A DNA stretch of 64,000 nucleotides from Pseudomonadales bacterium (GTDB lineage Bacteria > Pseudomonadota > Gammaproteobacteria > Pseudomonadales > Azotimanducaceae): NCBI GenBank assembly GCA_022825925.1, contig JAJDVW010000037.1, positions 1-64,000 on the forward strand. Reading direction: 5' to 3'. The notes under the pieces were generated by a model. It was not told the DNA's origin and did not search any database. It was given only the letters and a program-made list of their open reading frames with translations. Below are positions 43,697-56,163 of the stretch, one piece after another (position 1 is the first letter of the stretch; the number at the start of each line of letters is the position of its first letter). The translations under genes were made by a program, and so were the position numbers.

Positions 43697-44745
43697 TGCG
43701 CCCGGTCGCGCATCAGGTGATCCATCAGCACGAGCGCCGTCATGGCCTCGGCGATCGGCGTCGCGCGCAGGCCCACGCACGGGTCGTGGCGTCCCTTCGT
43801 CACGACCTCGACCTCGCGGCCGCCGGTGTCCACGCTCTTCCCCGGAATGGCGAGGCTCGACGTCGGCTTGAGCGCGATGCTCACGACGATGTCCTGACCG
43901 GACGAGATGCCTCCGAGGACGCCGCCCGCGTCGTTCTTCACGAATCCGTCCGCGTCCATCTCGTCCCGGTGCTCGCTGCCGCGCTGTCCCACGACCGCGA
44001 ATCCCGCGCCGAACTCGACGCCCTTCACCGCGTTGATGCCCATGAGCGCGCCGGCGAGGTCCGCGTCGAGCTTGCCGAACACCGGTTCGCCGAGCCCGAC
44101 CGGAACGTCCGACGCCACCACGTTGATCCGCGCGCCCACCGAATCCCTGGCGGCGCGCAGCTCGTCGATCAGGACCGCGATCTCGTCCACCGCGTCCGGG
44201 TCGGCGCAGAAGAACGGGTTGTCGTCCACGATGCTCCAGTCGACGGTGCGTACCTCGATCGTGCCGATCCCGGCCAGGTAGCCGCGCACGCGCGTGCCGT
44301 GGCGCTCGTGAAGGTACTTCTTCGCGATCGCGCCGGCGGCGACCCGCATGGCGGTCTCGCGGGCGGAGGCGCGCCCACCGCCCCGGTAGTCCCGCCGGCC
44401 GTACTTCTTCAGGTACGTGTAGTCCGCGTGCGCCGGACGGATCTGGTCCTTGATGGCGCCGTAGTCCCGCGAGCGCTGGTCCACGTTCTCGATCACGAGC
44501 CCGATCGGAGTCCCGGTCGTCACGCCCTCGAAGACGCCGGACAGGATCCTGACGGCGTCGGGCTCCTGGCGCTGGGTCGTGTACTTCGAACTCCCGGGCC
44601 GGCGGCGGTCGAGGTCCCCCTGCAGGTCGGCCTCCGACAGCGACAGTCCCGGGGGGCAGCCGTCCACCACCGCGCCCATGGCGAGCCCGTGACTCTCGCC
44701 GAACGTGGTAAGCGTGAATGCCTGTCCGAAGGTGTTTCCGGCCAT
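43675..44745 (-). CDS. aroC: Chorismate synthase
   Basis: [58 protein letters not shown]. Confidence 0.98.
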   Translation of the reverse strand: MAGNTFGQAFTLTTFGESHGLAMGAVVDGCPPGLSLSEADLQGDLDRRRPGSSKYTTQRQEPDAVRILSGVFEGVTTGTPIGLVIENVDQRSRDYGAIKDQIRPAHADYTYLKKYGRRDYRGGGRASARETAMRVAAGAIAKKYLHERHGTRVRGYLAGIGTIEVRTVDWSIVDDNPFFCADPDAVDEIAVLIDELRAARDSVGARINVVASDVPVGLGEPVFGKLDADLAGALMGINAVKGVEFGAGFAVVGQRGSEHRDEMDADGFVKNDAGGVLGGISSGQDIVVSIALKPTSSLAIPGKSVDTGGREVEVVTKGRHDPCVGLRATPIAEAMTALVLMDHLMRDRAQNTGVER

Positions 44746-44764
44746 GGCGAGCCAGTATCGGAAG

Positions 44765-45643
44765 TCAGCGGGGCCCTGACAAGCAGGGCAAGGAGGACAA
44801 GCAGTCGCCGTCGAGCACGAAAACCCCGAAATCCCCGTTGGCGAGGCGCGGGGCGTTGGCGAGTTCCGGCCAGGCCAACGGCAATTCGGAGAAGGCTTCG
44901 GCGAGCGTGGCGGCCGTGTCTCCCACTTCTCCCGCCAACAGTCCATGGGGCTCAAGCCACGCCCCGAGGCCCCCGAGAACGCGGCGCCAGCACGCGAGGC
45001 CGTCCGGGCCCGCCGCGAGGCCGCCCGGGGGTTCGCTGCCGTACTCCGGAGGCAGGCGCGCGATCTCGGCCGTGGGAACGTAGGGCGGATTGGCGATCAC
45101 GAGGTCGTAGCGGCGGCCGTCCAGCGCCTCGAACAGGTCCGACGACCGGACTTCCGCCCGGGCCTCGAGATCGAAACGCGCAACATTAGTCCCCGCGCAC
45201 GCAACGGCGGCGGCGTCCATGTCGACCAGGGTGAGCGAGGCCTCGGAGAACTCCAGGGCCGCAGCGATCCCCAGTGCCCCGCAACCGCAGCAGAGGTCCA
45301 GGATGCGATCGGGCGGTCGCCGCAACCATGGCCGGAAGCGGTCGAGGATGAGTTCCTGCAGCGGGGAACGGGGGATCATCACGCCCGGCGAGACGACGAA
45401 CCAGCGCTCGGCAAACCATGCGCGGCCGGTGAGGTGGGCGACCGGAACACGCTCCCGGATGCGGCGTTCGAGGAGCGCGCGCAGGGCGTCCGGCGTCGCG
45501 GGACTCCAGCCGTGTGCGTCCCGGTAGCCGAAGACCAGGTGCTCCGCCTCGGCCCGTGCGTCCGCCGCGCCGTGTCCGAAGGCGATGTCGGCCGCGTCGA
45601 GGTCGTCGGCCAACGCCCGCGCGAGGTCGCGCGGATCAGTCAC
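44765..45643 (-). CDS. prmB: 50S ribosomal protein L3 N5-glutamine methyltransferase
   Basis: [59 protein letters not shown]. Confidence 0.93.
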   Translation of the reverse strand: MTDPRDLARALADDLDAADIAFGHGAADARAEAEHLVFGYRDAHGWSPATPDALRALLERRIRERVPVAHLTGRAWFAERWFVVSPGVMIPRSPLQELILDRFRPWLRRPPDRILDLCCGCGALGIAAALEFSEASLTLVDMDAAAVACAGTNVARFDLEARAEVRSSDLFEALDGRRYDLVIANPPYVPTAEIARLPPEYGSEPPGGLAAGPDGLACWRRVLGGLGAWLEPHGLLAGEVGDTAATLAEAFSELPLAWPELANAPRLANGDFGVFVLDGDCLSSLPCLSGPR

Positions 45644-46559
45644 TCGCCAGGCGGTTCGGCAGGACCACCTCGACGCGGGATGCGGCACCGGCGCCGCCTG
45701 GGGCGATCGGGCCGAGACCGTGGGCCACCGCGGTCACGCCGGCCGCCTCCTCGAGCCTGCCCGCAGCGGCCGTCGCGCAGCGCTCCGCCGCGCCCGTCAG
45801 CGCATCGACGGACCGGGGCCCGTAGACGTGGCACACGACGTGGAAGGTCTCGCCGGACAGCTCCCCGAGCCCCCCGGCCAGGTCGTCGAGCGCCGTGAGC
45901 GCCGCCGCCGACAGGTTCCCCGCGGCATCCGGCTCGACGCCCTCGACCACGACGAATCCGGTGCGCTCCAGGGCGCCCGCAAGCGTCAGGGTGGCGTCGA
46001 ACGGGGTCGGGCCCTGCGGGACCACGATGTCGAGATGTGCGTACACGCGGCGGTTCCCGCGCTGCACCGCATAGAACGCGACGAGTTGCCCCTGCCCGTC
46101 CACCCGGACCGGAGCGGCGAGATAGAACTGGTTGCGGTTCGGGGCGGCGAGTTCCGCCACGCCGAAGATCTGGTTCGCCCAGATCGTGCTGCGTCCGCAG
46201 TCCGGCCCCCGGCACGAGAACACGATCCCGGGGCTGATCGCGGCGATGCGCGTCTCGTAATGCGCGATCACGTCGTCCAGCCGCTCCCCGTCCGGAATCC
46301 GGTAGGTCACGCGGCTGAGCGGTCCCTCCACCCGGACCGCCTCCACCCGCACGTCCCGCTTGATCCTGTCCACCGGCGCCGTGATGAACTCGTAGGGCTC
46401 GGGCCCGCTGCTTTCGGTGTACTCCACGATCCAGGACCGCGGGAACCGCTCGACGGCGGACGGGTCGGCGGAGCCGGACACGTCCTCGGCGGCATGGGAA
46501 GCAAGTCCGAGCGCCACCAGACCCGCCCCACGCGCGGCCGCGGCGAGCGTTCGGGACAT
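45636..46559 (-). CDS. DUF4892-like periplasmic protein
   Basis: Secreted-type N-terminus; VRVEGPLSRVTYRIPDGERLDDVIAHYETRI...FSCRGPDCGRSTIWANQIFGVAEL; cysteine pair CRGPDC typical of this family. Confidence 0.7.
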   Translation of the reverse strand: MSRTLAAAARGAGLVALGLASHAAEDVSGSADPSAVERFPRSWIVEYTESSGPEPYEFITAPVDRIKRDVRVEAVRVEGPLSRVTYRIPDGERLDDVIAHYETRIAAISPGIVFSCRGPDCGRSTIWANQIFGVAELAAPNRNQFYLAAPVRVDGQGQLVAFYAVQRGNRRVYAHLDIVVPQGPTPFDATLTLAGALERTGFVVVEGVEPDAAGNLSAAALTALDDLAGGLGELSGETFHVVCHVYGPRSVDALTGAAERCATAAAGRLEEAAGVTAVAHGLGPIAPGGAGAASRVEVVLPNRLASD

Positions 46560-46579
46560 GACTGTCGTGTCGCGCAACA

Positions 46580-47614
46580 CTATGCCGCACCCAAGGCCGT
46601 ACTCCAGGTTTCCGGGCTCGCGAACTCGACGTCCACCATCTGCTCGCTGGTCATCAGGTCGTTCACCACCTGGCCGATCCCGTAGCCCTCGTACAACACC
46701 CGGTGCAACCCCTCGACCAGGGGCATGTACACGCCGAGTTCCGTGGTCTTGGCGCGGATCACCCGCAGGGTGTTGACCCCTTCCGCGAGCCTGCCGAGCT
46801 GCTCCATGGCCTCGTCCAGCGTGCTCCCCTTGCCAACCTGGAAGCCGAGCTGGAAGTTGCGGCTGAGGGGGGACGTGCATGTCACCATGAGATCCCCGAC
46901 TCCCGCGAGGCCCAGGAAAGTGAAGGGATTGGCGCCGAGGGACACCGCGAAGCGGCTCATCTCCGCCAGGCTGCGGGTGATGAGCATGGCGACCGTGTTC
47001 TGGCCGACCTCGAGCGCGGCCGCCATGCCGCAGATGATCGCGTAGACGTTCTTCAACGCGCCCCCGAGTTCGACGCCGTAGACATCGTCGCTGGAATAGA
47101 CCCGCAGCGTCGGGCTCGCGAGCACGCGCCGCACGGCCGACCGCAGGTCCGCGGAGCGGCTCGCCACCACGGTACCGGTGAAGTGGGCGCCGGCGATCTC
47201 CTCCGCCAGGTTCGGCCCGCTGATCACGCCGGTCCCGCACTCGGGCAGCAGCTCGTCCAGGATCTGGCTCATCAGGCGGAACCCGTCGGACTCGACCCCC
47301 TTGGTGCCGCTGACCGCGAACGCGCCCGGTTTCGCGTGGGCCGCGACGTCCCGCGTCACCTGTCGGAAAGAGGCGCTCGGGACCGTCACGAAGAGGACGT
47401 CCGACGCGCCGACGGACTCCGCGAGGTCGCCGCTCGGGACCACGTTGTCGTCGAGGGGATGGCCCTTCAGATACCGCCGGTTCTCGCGGTGCGCCCGCAT
47501 GTCCGCGAGCTGGGCGGGATCGCGCATCCACAGGTATGCCGGAAAGCCGTTCTTCGCGACGATGTTCGCGATGGCGGTGCCGAAGTTGCCGGCGCCGACG
47601 ATGGCTACCTTCAC
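46580..47614 (-). CDS. gpsA: Glycerol-3-phosphate dehydrogenase [NAD(P)+]
   Basis: MKVAIVGAGNFGTAIANIVAKNG; GVISGPNLAEEI; GVELGGALKNVYAIICGMA. Confidence 0.95.
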   Translation of the reverse strand: MKVAIVGAGNFGTAIANIVAKNGFPAYLWMRDPAQLADMRAHRENRRYLKGHPLDDNVVPSGDLAESVGASDVLFVTVPSASFRQVTRDVAAHAKPGAFAVSGTKGVESDGFRLMSQILDELLPECGTGVISGPNLAEEIAGAHFTGTVVASRSADLRSAVRRVLASPTLRVYSSDDVYGVELGGALKNVYAIICGMAAALEVGQNTVAMLITRSLAEMSRFAVSLGANPFTFLGLAGVGDLMVTCTSPLSRNFQLGFQVGKGSTLDEAMEQLGRLAEGVNTLRVIRAKTTELGVYMPLVEGLHRVLYEGYGIGQVVNDLMTSEQMVDVEFASPETWSTALGAA

Positions 47615-47668
47615 GCGGCCCTCCCCCGTGCGTGGGCGGGGTATGGTAGCAAACGATCCCCTGGTTCA

Positions 47669-47685
47669 AGCCCCGTAGCGGGGCT
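47669..47685. terminator. Perfect hairpin downstream of htpG / upstream of gpsA
   Basis: AGCCCCG-TAG-CGGGGCT; no strong U-tract, so terminator function is only a guess. Confidence 0.4.
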
Positions 47686-47694
47686 GGTCCCGGC

Positions 47695-49560
47695 TTACGT
47701 CCCGGCGAGTTCCAGCAGCAGCCGATTGACCCGGCGCACGTAGTCTCCCGGATCGCCGAGCGGCTGTCCCTCCGCCAGGCTCGCCTGGTCGAACAGCACC
47801 CTGACCAAGTCCGCGAAGCGGTCTCCATCGGCCTCGCCCTCGAGCTTCTCGACCAGGGGATGCCCGGGATTGATCTCGAAGTGGGGCTTGCTCTCCGGAA
47901 GCTGCTGGCCCGTCGCTTCCATGATGCGCCGCATCTGCGCCCCCACGTCGCCCTCGGCGAGCACGAGGCAGGCCGGCGAGTCCGTCAGGCGCACCGAACG
48001 CCGCACGCTCTCGACGCGGTCCTCGAGCACGTCCGCGATGCGCTTGCAGAACGCGTCGTCCGCGTCCGGTTCGTCCTCGGGGACACCCCCGGGCAGGTCG
48101 AGGTCGCCGCGCGAGACGTCCGCGAGGGGCTTGCCGTCGAACTCCTGCACGAACGACATGAACCACTCGTCGATGCGGTCCGACAGCAGCAGCACCTCGA
48201 TGTTCCGCTGCCGGAACACCTCGAGGTGCGGACTCTGGCGCGCCGCCGCCAGGCTGTCGGCGACGAGGTAGTAGATGCTCTTCTGGTCGTCCCGCATGCG
48301 GCCGACGTAGTCCTCGAGCGATACGCGCTGGGCGTTCTCGTCGTCGGCGGTGGTGGTGAAGCGCAGCAGCTTCATGACCGCCTCGCGGTTGGTGAAGTCC
48401 TCGGCGACGCCCTCCTTCAGCACCTGGCCGAACTCGTCCCAGAACGTCGCGTAGTCGTCGCCCTCGAGCTTCGACAGCATGTCGAGGACGCGTTTCGCGA
48501 GCGCGCTTCGGATGGTCCGGACAGAGGCGTCCTCCTGCAGGATCTCGCGGGAGACGTTGAGCGGCAGGTCGCTGCTGTCGACGATGCCGCGCACGAAGCG
48601 CAGGTACAGGGGCAGGAACTGCTCCGCCTCGTCCATGATGAACACGCGCCGCACGTAGAGCTTGAGCCCCCGCGGAGACTCGCGGTTCCACAGGTCGAAC
48701 GGCGCGCGGCGCGGCACGAACAGGAGGCTCGTGTACTCGAGCTTGCCCTCGACCCGGTTGTGGCTCCAGGCGAGCGGGTCCTCGTAGTCGTGGGAGACGT
48801 GCTTGTAGAACTCCCGGTACTCGTCGTCGCCGACCTCGCTGCGCGAACGGGTCCACAGGGCGGTCGCGGCGTTGACGGTCTCGTCTTCCGGGCCCGCGTC
48901 GTCGCCTTCCTCTCCGTCCTGGCCGTCCGCGGCCTCGCCCGCCATCACCACCGGCACGGCGATGTGGTCGGAGTACTTGCGCACGACGTTGCGCAGCCGG
49001 AACGCCTCGGCGAACTCGTGGGCGTCGCTCGTGAGCCTCAGCACGACGGACGTGCCCCGGTCGGCCTCCGCCTTCTCCACGGTGAACTCGTCCTCGCCGC
49101 TCGAGGTCCAGCGGGTGCCCGTCTCCGTGCCCGCCTTGCGGGTCAGCACCGTCACCTCGTCCGCGACCATGAACGCGCTGTAGAAGCCGACGCCGAACTG
49201 CCCGATGAGCTGCCCGTCCTTCTGCTGGTCCCCGGTGAGCGACCCGAAGAACTCCGCCGTCCCCGAACGCGCGATCGTGCCGAGGTTCTCGACCACCTCC
49301 TCACGGGTCATGCCGATGCCGTTGTCGGCCACCGTGAGCGTCTTTTCGTCGGCGTCGAAAGCGATCCGGATGCGCAACTCCGGGTCGTCGGCAAGCAGGC
49401 CGTCGTCCGACAGCGCCGCGAAGCGCAGCCGGTCGATGGCGTCCGACGCGTTCGAGATGAGTTCCCGCAGGAAGATCTCCCGGTTCGAGTACAGGGAGTG
49501 CACCATCAGGTGCAGCAGTTGCTTCGCTTCCGTCTGGAAGCCCAGGGTTTCGGCTGTCAT
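47695..49560 (-). CDS. htpG: Molecular chaperone HtpG (Hsp90)
   Basis: [58 protein letters not shown]. Confidence 0.98.
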   Translation of the reverse strand: MTAETLGFQTEAKQLLHLMVHSLYSNREIFLRELISNASDAIDRLRFAALSDDGLLADDPELRIRIAFDADEKTLTVADNGIGMTREEVVENLGTIARSGTAEFFGSLTGDQQKDGQLIGQFGVGFYSAFMVADEVTVLTRKAGTETGTRWTSSGEDEFTVEKAEADRGTSVVLRLTSDAHEFAEAFRLRNVVRKYSDHIAVPVVMAGEAADGQDGEEGDDAGPEDETVNAATALWTRSRSEVGDDEYREFYKHVSHDYEDPLAWSHNRVEGKLEYTSLLFVPRRAPFDLWNRESPRGLKLYVRRVFIMDEAEQFLPLYLRFVRGIVDSSDLPLNVSREILQEDASVRTIRSALAKRVLDMLSKLEGDDYATFWDEFGQVLKEGVAEDFTNREAVMKLLRFTTTADDENAQRVSLEDYVGRMRDDQKSIYYLVADSLAAARQSPHLEVFRQRNIEVLLLSDRIDEWFMSFVQEFDGKPLADVSRGDLDLPGGVPEDEPDADDAFCKRIADVLEDRVESVRRSVRLTDSPACLVLAEGDVGAQMRRIMEATGQQLPESKPHFEINPGHPLVEKLEGEADGDRFADLVRVLFDQASLAEGQPLGDPGDYVRRVNRLLLELAGT

Positions 49561-49634
49561 CTTTCCTCGACGCGGGCGACCAAGGGGCTTGCCCGTACAT
49601 GGTGGCGGGCCCACACGGTTTCAAGCGCGCCAAT

Positions 49635-49667
49635 CGTTCCCGCTTCGTTCGCGCTTCGTTCCCGCCG
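49635..49667. repeat. Tandem repeat, 3 x 11 bp upstream of htpG
   Basis: CGTTCCCGCTT / CGTTCGCGCTT / CGTTCCCGCCG. Confidence 0.85.
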
Positions 49668-49719
49668 GGAGGATTCGCCTCGCGGCCGGCCGACTCCAGG
49701 GCCCGGCCGGCGGCGACCG

Positions 49720-51270
49720 TCAAGCCGTGGCGTGCTCGAACGCCACCACGTTGCGCGACGCGCTGCTGAACTCGACGCCCACCAGGTGGACGCCCACGCC
49801 GGGCGCGCGGTACTTGTCCGCGTAACCCCGATCCCTGAGTTGCCTCATCGCGCCGCCCTCGCCGGCCTGCTCCACCACCTTGAACTCGAACACGTACACC
49901 CGGCCCTCGAAACGCACCGCCATGTCGAGGCGGCCGTGGCTCGTACTCTCCTCGACCGCCACGTCGAGGCCCAGCGCGGCGAAGTGCGAGTAGAAGACGC
50001 TCGCGTAGTAGCCCTCGAAGTTGGCGATGTCGTTGTTCGTGTACCACTCGTACGGGATGCTCGCGAAGAACGACCGGAACAGCGCCTCGAGGCCGGGGAG
50101 GTCGTTCTCCTTGAGCAGATCGTAGAGGCGGTCGGTGTTGCGCATCCGAGCCGCGTCGTTGCGCACCCAGTGGCGCAGCAGCGACTCGTTGAGGCCCAGG
50201 CGCACCTCCCGGTTCGGGTAGCCGAGGCGGTAGCTGGTCCGCGCGCCGCGCCGTTCCTCGCCCTGGATGGTCAGGTAGCCGGTCTGGAACAGCAGCGCCT
50301 CGGTGCCGATCGCGCCGACGTCGAAGGCCGACAGCAGTTCCTCCGTGCCGCGCATGCCGTCGAGGTCCACCGAACGCACCCGCCGTTCGGCGAGGAGGTC
50401 CACCAGGAACCGCGGCGAGCCGGTTTCGAACCAGTGCGCCTTGAACTCCCGGTTGCGGAACAGCAGGAGGATGTCGAACGGGTTGTACACCCTCTCATCG
50501 CCGAGCCAGGAGTAGCCGTTGTACCAGTCTCGGATCTCGTCCCGGTCGAGGCCCGGCAACTCGGGCGCGAACACCTCGTCGAGGTCCGCCTCCGTGTAGC
50601 CGCAGATCGACGAGTAGCGGGGCTCGACCGTGATGTCCGTGAGGTTGTTCAGCCCCGAGAACAGGCTCACCTTGCTGAACTTGCTCACGCCGGTGATGAA
50701 GCTGAAGCGGATGTGCGCGTCACAGTCCTTGACCACGGCGTACAGGCCCCGGAGATAGTCGCGGTTCCCGCGCGCCACCTCCGGCGCGTCCAGCGCGTCG
50801 AGGATCGGCTTGTCGTACTCGTCGATCAGCACCACCACGCGCCGGCCCGAGCGCTCGTGCAGGGTGCGGATCAGGTAGCGCAGACGCCCGGCGTCCGACG
50901 CGGCGGCCGGATCGGCGATGCCGGCCGCGTCCTCCATCTCGCGCAGGCGGTCACCCACTTCCGCGCGCAGGTCCCCGTCGCCCGCGAAGTGCCCGCTGCC
51001 GAAGCTCACGCGGACGACCGGATGGCGCACCGACCAGTCCCACCGGCCGTGGATGGCGAGGCCCCGGAACAGTTCCTCGCTGCCCTCGAACAGCTCCTTC
51101 AGCGTGTCCAGGAACAGGCTCTTGCCGAACCGTCGCGGGCGCGAGAGGAAGAAGTGCGTTCCGTCGCCGAGCAGGCGTTCGACGGACGGCGTCTTGTCGA
51201 CGTAGTAGGCGTCGTCCTCCCGTATCTTGCGGAAGGTCTGGATGCCGATGGGAAGGCTGCGGCGTTCCAT
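49720..51270 (-). CDS. AAA-ATPase-like protein with C-terminal PD-(D/E)XK nuclease-like domain
   Basis: MERRSLPIGIQTFRKIREDDAYYVDKT, FFLSRPRRFGKSLFLDTLKELFEG; C-terminal LDMAVRFEGRVYVFEFKVVEQAGEGGAMRQLRDRGYADKY nuclease-like motif. Confidence 0.92.
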   Translation of the reverse strand: MERRSLPIGIQTFRKIREDDAYYVDKTPSVERLLGDGTHFFLSRPRRFGKSLFLDTLKELFEGSEELFRGLAIHGRWDWSVRHPVVRVSFGSGHFAGDGDLRAEVGDRLREMEDAAGIADPAAASDAGRLRYLIRTLHERSGRRVVVLIDEYDKPILDALDAPEVARGNRDYLRGLYAVVKDCDAHIRFSFITGVSKFSKVSLFSGLNNLTDITVEPRYSSICGYTEADLDEVFAPELPGLDRDEIRDWYNGYSWLGDERVYNPFDILLLFRNREFKAHWFETGSPRFLVDLLAERRVRSVDLDGMRGTEELLSAFDVGAIGTEALLFQTGYLTIQGEERRGARTSYRLGYPNREVRLGLNESLLRHWVRNDAARMRNTDRLYDLLKENDLPGLEALFRSFFASIPYEWYTNNDIANFEGYYASVFYSHFAALGLDVAVEESTSHGRLDMAVRFEGRVYVFEFKVVEQAGEGGAMRQLRDRGYADKYRAPGVGVHLVGVEFSSASRNVVAFEHATA

Positions 51271-51361
51271 CCCCGAATCCTAGCAGGCCGCGTCATGGGA
51301 CGGCTCTCTCCATGTCGGTCCGTGCCGGTACACTCATCGCAAAACGGGCGTCTGGTCTGCC

Positions 51362-52234
51362 CTACCAGCCCGTCACCTCCGCCAGCGCCTCCCCGATCTC
51401 CGCGAGGCTGCGTACGGTACGCACGCCCGCCGCCTCGAGCGCGGCGAACTTCTCGTCCGCCGTGCCCCGCCCGCCGGCGATGATGGCCCCCGCGTGCCCC
51501 ATGCGTTTTCCGGGCGGCGCCGTCACCCCGGCGATGTAGGCGACCACGGGCTTCGAGACGCGTTCGGCGATGTACGCCGCGGCCTCTTCCTCGGCGGTCC
51601 CGCCGATCTCGCCCACCATGACGATGGCCTCGGTGTCCGGGTCCCCCTCGAACAGCTCCAGGATGTCGATGAACTGGCTGCCCGGAATCGGGTCGCCGCC
51701 GATGCCCACGCAGGTCGACTGTCCGAAACCCTGGTCCGTCGTCTGCTGGACGGCCTCGTAGGTCAGCGTGCCGGAACGCGATACCACTCCCACCCGCCCG
51801 GGGAGATGGATGTCGGCGGGCATGATGCCGATCTTGCAGGCGCCCGGGGTGATGACGCCGGGACAGTTGGGGCCGATGAGCCGCGTGTCCGTGAGGTCGA
51901 GCCGCGCCTTGACCGCGAGCATGTCGAGGGTCGGGATCCCTTCCGTGATGCAGACGATCAGCTCGATGCCGGCGTCGAGGGCCTCGAGGATCGAGTCCTT
52001 GCAGAACGGCGCCGGCACGTAGATCACAGAGGCAGTGGCGCCGGTCTCCACGACGGCCTCCCGGACGGTGTCGAACACCGGCAGCCCGAGATGGCTGGCG
52101 CCGCCCTTGCCGGGCGTCACGCCCCCGACCACGCGCGTTCCGTAGGCGATGGCCTGCTCCGAGTGGAGCGTGCCCTGGGAGCCGGTGAAGCCCTGCACCA
52201 GCACGCGGGTGTCTTGGTCGACGAGAACGCTCAT
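51362..52234 (-). CDS. sucD: Succinate-CoA ligase alpha subunit
   Basis: [56 protein letters not shown]. Confidence 0.97.
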   Translation of the reverse strand: MSVLVDQDTRVLVQGFTGSQGTLHSEQAIAYGTRVVGGVTPGKGGASHLGLPVFDTVREAVVETGATASVIYVPAPFCKDSILEALDAGIELIVCITEGIPTLDMLAVKARLDLTDTRLIGPNCPGVITPGACKIGIMPADIHLPGRVGVVSRSGTLTYEAVQQTTDQGFGQSTCVGIGGDPIPGSQFIDILELFEGDPDTEAIVMVGEIGGTAEEEAAAYIAERVSKPVVAYIAGVTAPPGKRMGHAGAIIAGGRGTADEKFAALEAAGVRTVRSLAEIGEALAEVTGW

Positions 52235-53400
52235 GCCGCACCTCCGGCCGCCTGGATGGCTTTCCGCGCCGCGTCGGCCAGGGAGTCCGCGGTCACCAGA
52301 TCGAGCCCGCTCGCCGCGAGCTTCTCCCCGCCGACGGCGGCGTTGTTGCCCTCGAAGCGCACCACCACCGGGACGTTCACGCCCACCTCCGTGACCGCGC
52401 CGATGATGCCGTCGGCGATGGTCGCGCAGGACACGATGCCGCCGAAGATGTTGATGAGCACGGCCCTGACGTTCTCGTCCGACAGGATGATCCGGAACGC
52501 CTCGCCGACGGCCTCCTTCGTAGCGCCGCCGCCGACGTCGAGGAAGTTGGCCGGCGTGCCGCCGTAGAGCTTCGCGAGGTCCATGGTGCCCATGGCGAGT
52601 CCGGCGCCGTTCACCATGCAGCCGATGTTGCCGTCGAGGGCCACGTAGTTGAGTCCGAACTCGTCCGCGCGCGCCTCGCGCGGGTCCTCCTGGGTCGCGT
52701 CGCGCATCCCGGCCAGATCCCGCTGCCGGTACAGGGCGTTGTTGTCGATGTTCATCTTCGCGTCGAGGCAGTGAATGCGGCCTTCCTCGGTGACCACGAG
52801 CGGGTTGATTTCGACCAGGGAGCAGTCGAGTTCATGGAAGAGCTTCACCAGCTTGACGAAGATGTCCGTGAACTCCCGCACCTGGGTCCCCGAGAGCCCG
52901 AGCCGGAACGCCATCTCGCGCCCCTGGTGGGGCTGCGCGCCCACGTACGGGTCGATGGCGGCGCGCAGGATCTTCTCCGGGGTGTCCCGGGCGACCTGCT
53001 CGATCTCGACGCCGCCCTCGGCGGACGCCATGACGACCACCCGCCTGGACGCGCGGTCCACGACCACGCCCAGGTAGAGTTCGGTCGCGATGTCCGTGCA
53101 GCCCTCGACGTAGACCTTGCCGACCGGCTGCCCTTCCGCATCGGTCTGGACCGTCACCAGGCTGCGGCCCAGGAACTCCTCGGCGAACGCCCGCACGGCG
53201 TCCTCGGAGTCCACCAGCCGGACACCCCCCGCCTTGCCGCGTCCGCCGGCATGGACCTGCACCTTGCAGACCCAGCGGTCGCCGCCGATCTCGCGGGCCG
53301 CGGCCACCGCCGCGTCGGGCGTGTCCGCGGCGTGACCCTCCGATACCGGCAGTCCGTACCGCGCGAAGAGTTCCTTCGCCTGGTATTCGTGCAGATTCAT
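52231..53400 (-). CDS. sucC: Succinate-CoA ligase beta subunit
   Basis: [56 protein letters not shown]. Confidence 0.98.
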   Translation of the reverse strand: MNLHEYQAKELFARYGLPVSEGHAADTPDAAVAAAREIGGDRWVCKVQVHAGGRGKAGGVRLVDSEDAVRAFAEEFLGRSLVTVQTDAEGQPVGKVYVEGCTDIATELYLGVVVDRASRRVVVMASAEGGVEIEQVARDTPEKILRAAIDPYVGAQPHQGREMAFRLGLSGTQVREFTDIFVKLVKLFHELDCSLVEINPLVVTEEGRIHCLDAKMNIDNNALYRQRDLAGMRDATQEDPREARADEFGLNYVALDGNIGCMVNGAGLAMGTMDLAKLYGGTPANFLDVGGGATKEAVGEAFRIILSDENVRAVLINIFGGIVSCATIADGIIGAVTEVGVNVPVVVRFEGNNAAVGGEKLAASGLDLVTADSLADAARKAIQAAGGAA

Positions 53401-53482
53401 GCGTTCTCCTCAGTGCGGGACGCGCCGCGGGCCCACTCGACGGCCCATGGTCACGCGCTCGCCCGTTACCCCTTCCCCGGAA

Positions 53483-56159
<2,677 letters not shown>

Positions 56160-56163
56160 GGGG

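Noticed and set aside
47860-51483. 1207-aa plus-strand ORF antisense to htpG and the AAA-ATPase gene
   Set aside because: Composition-driven shadow ORF spanning two clear minus-strand genes
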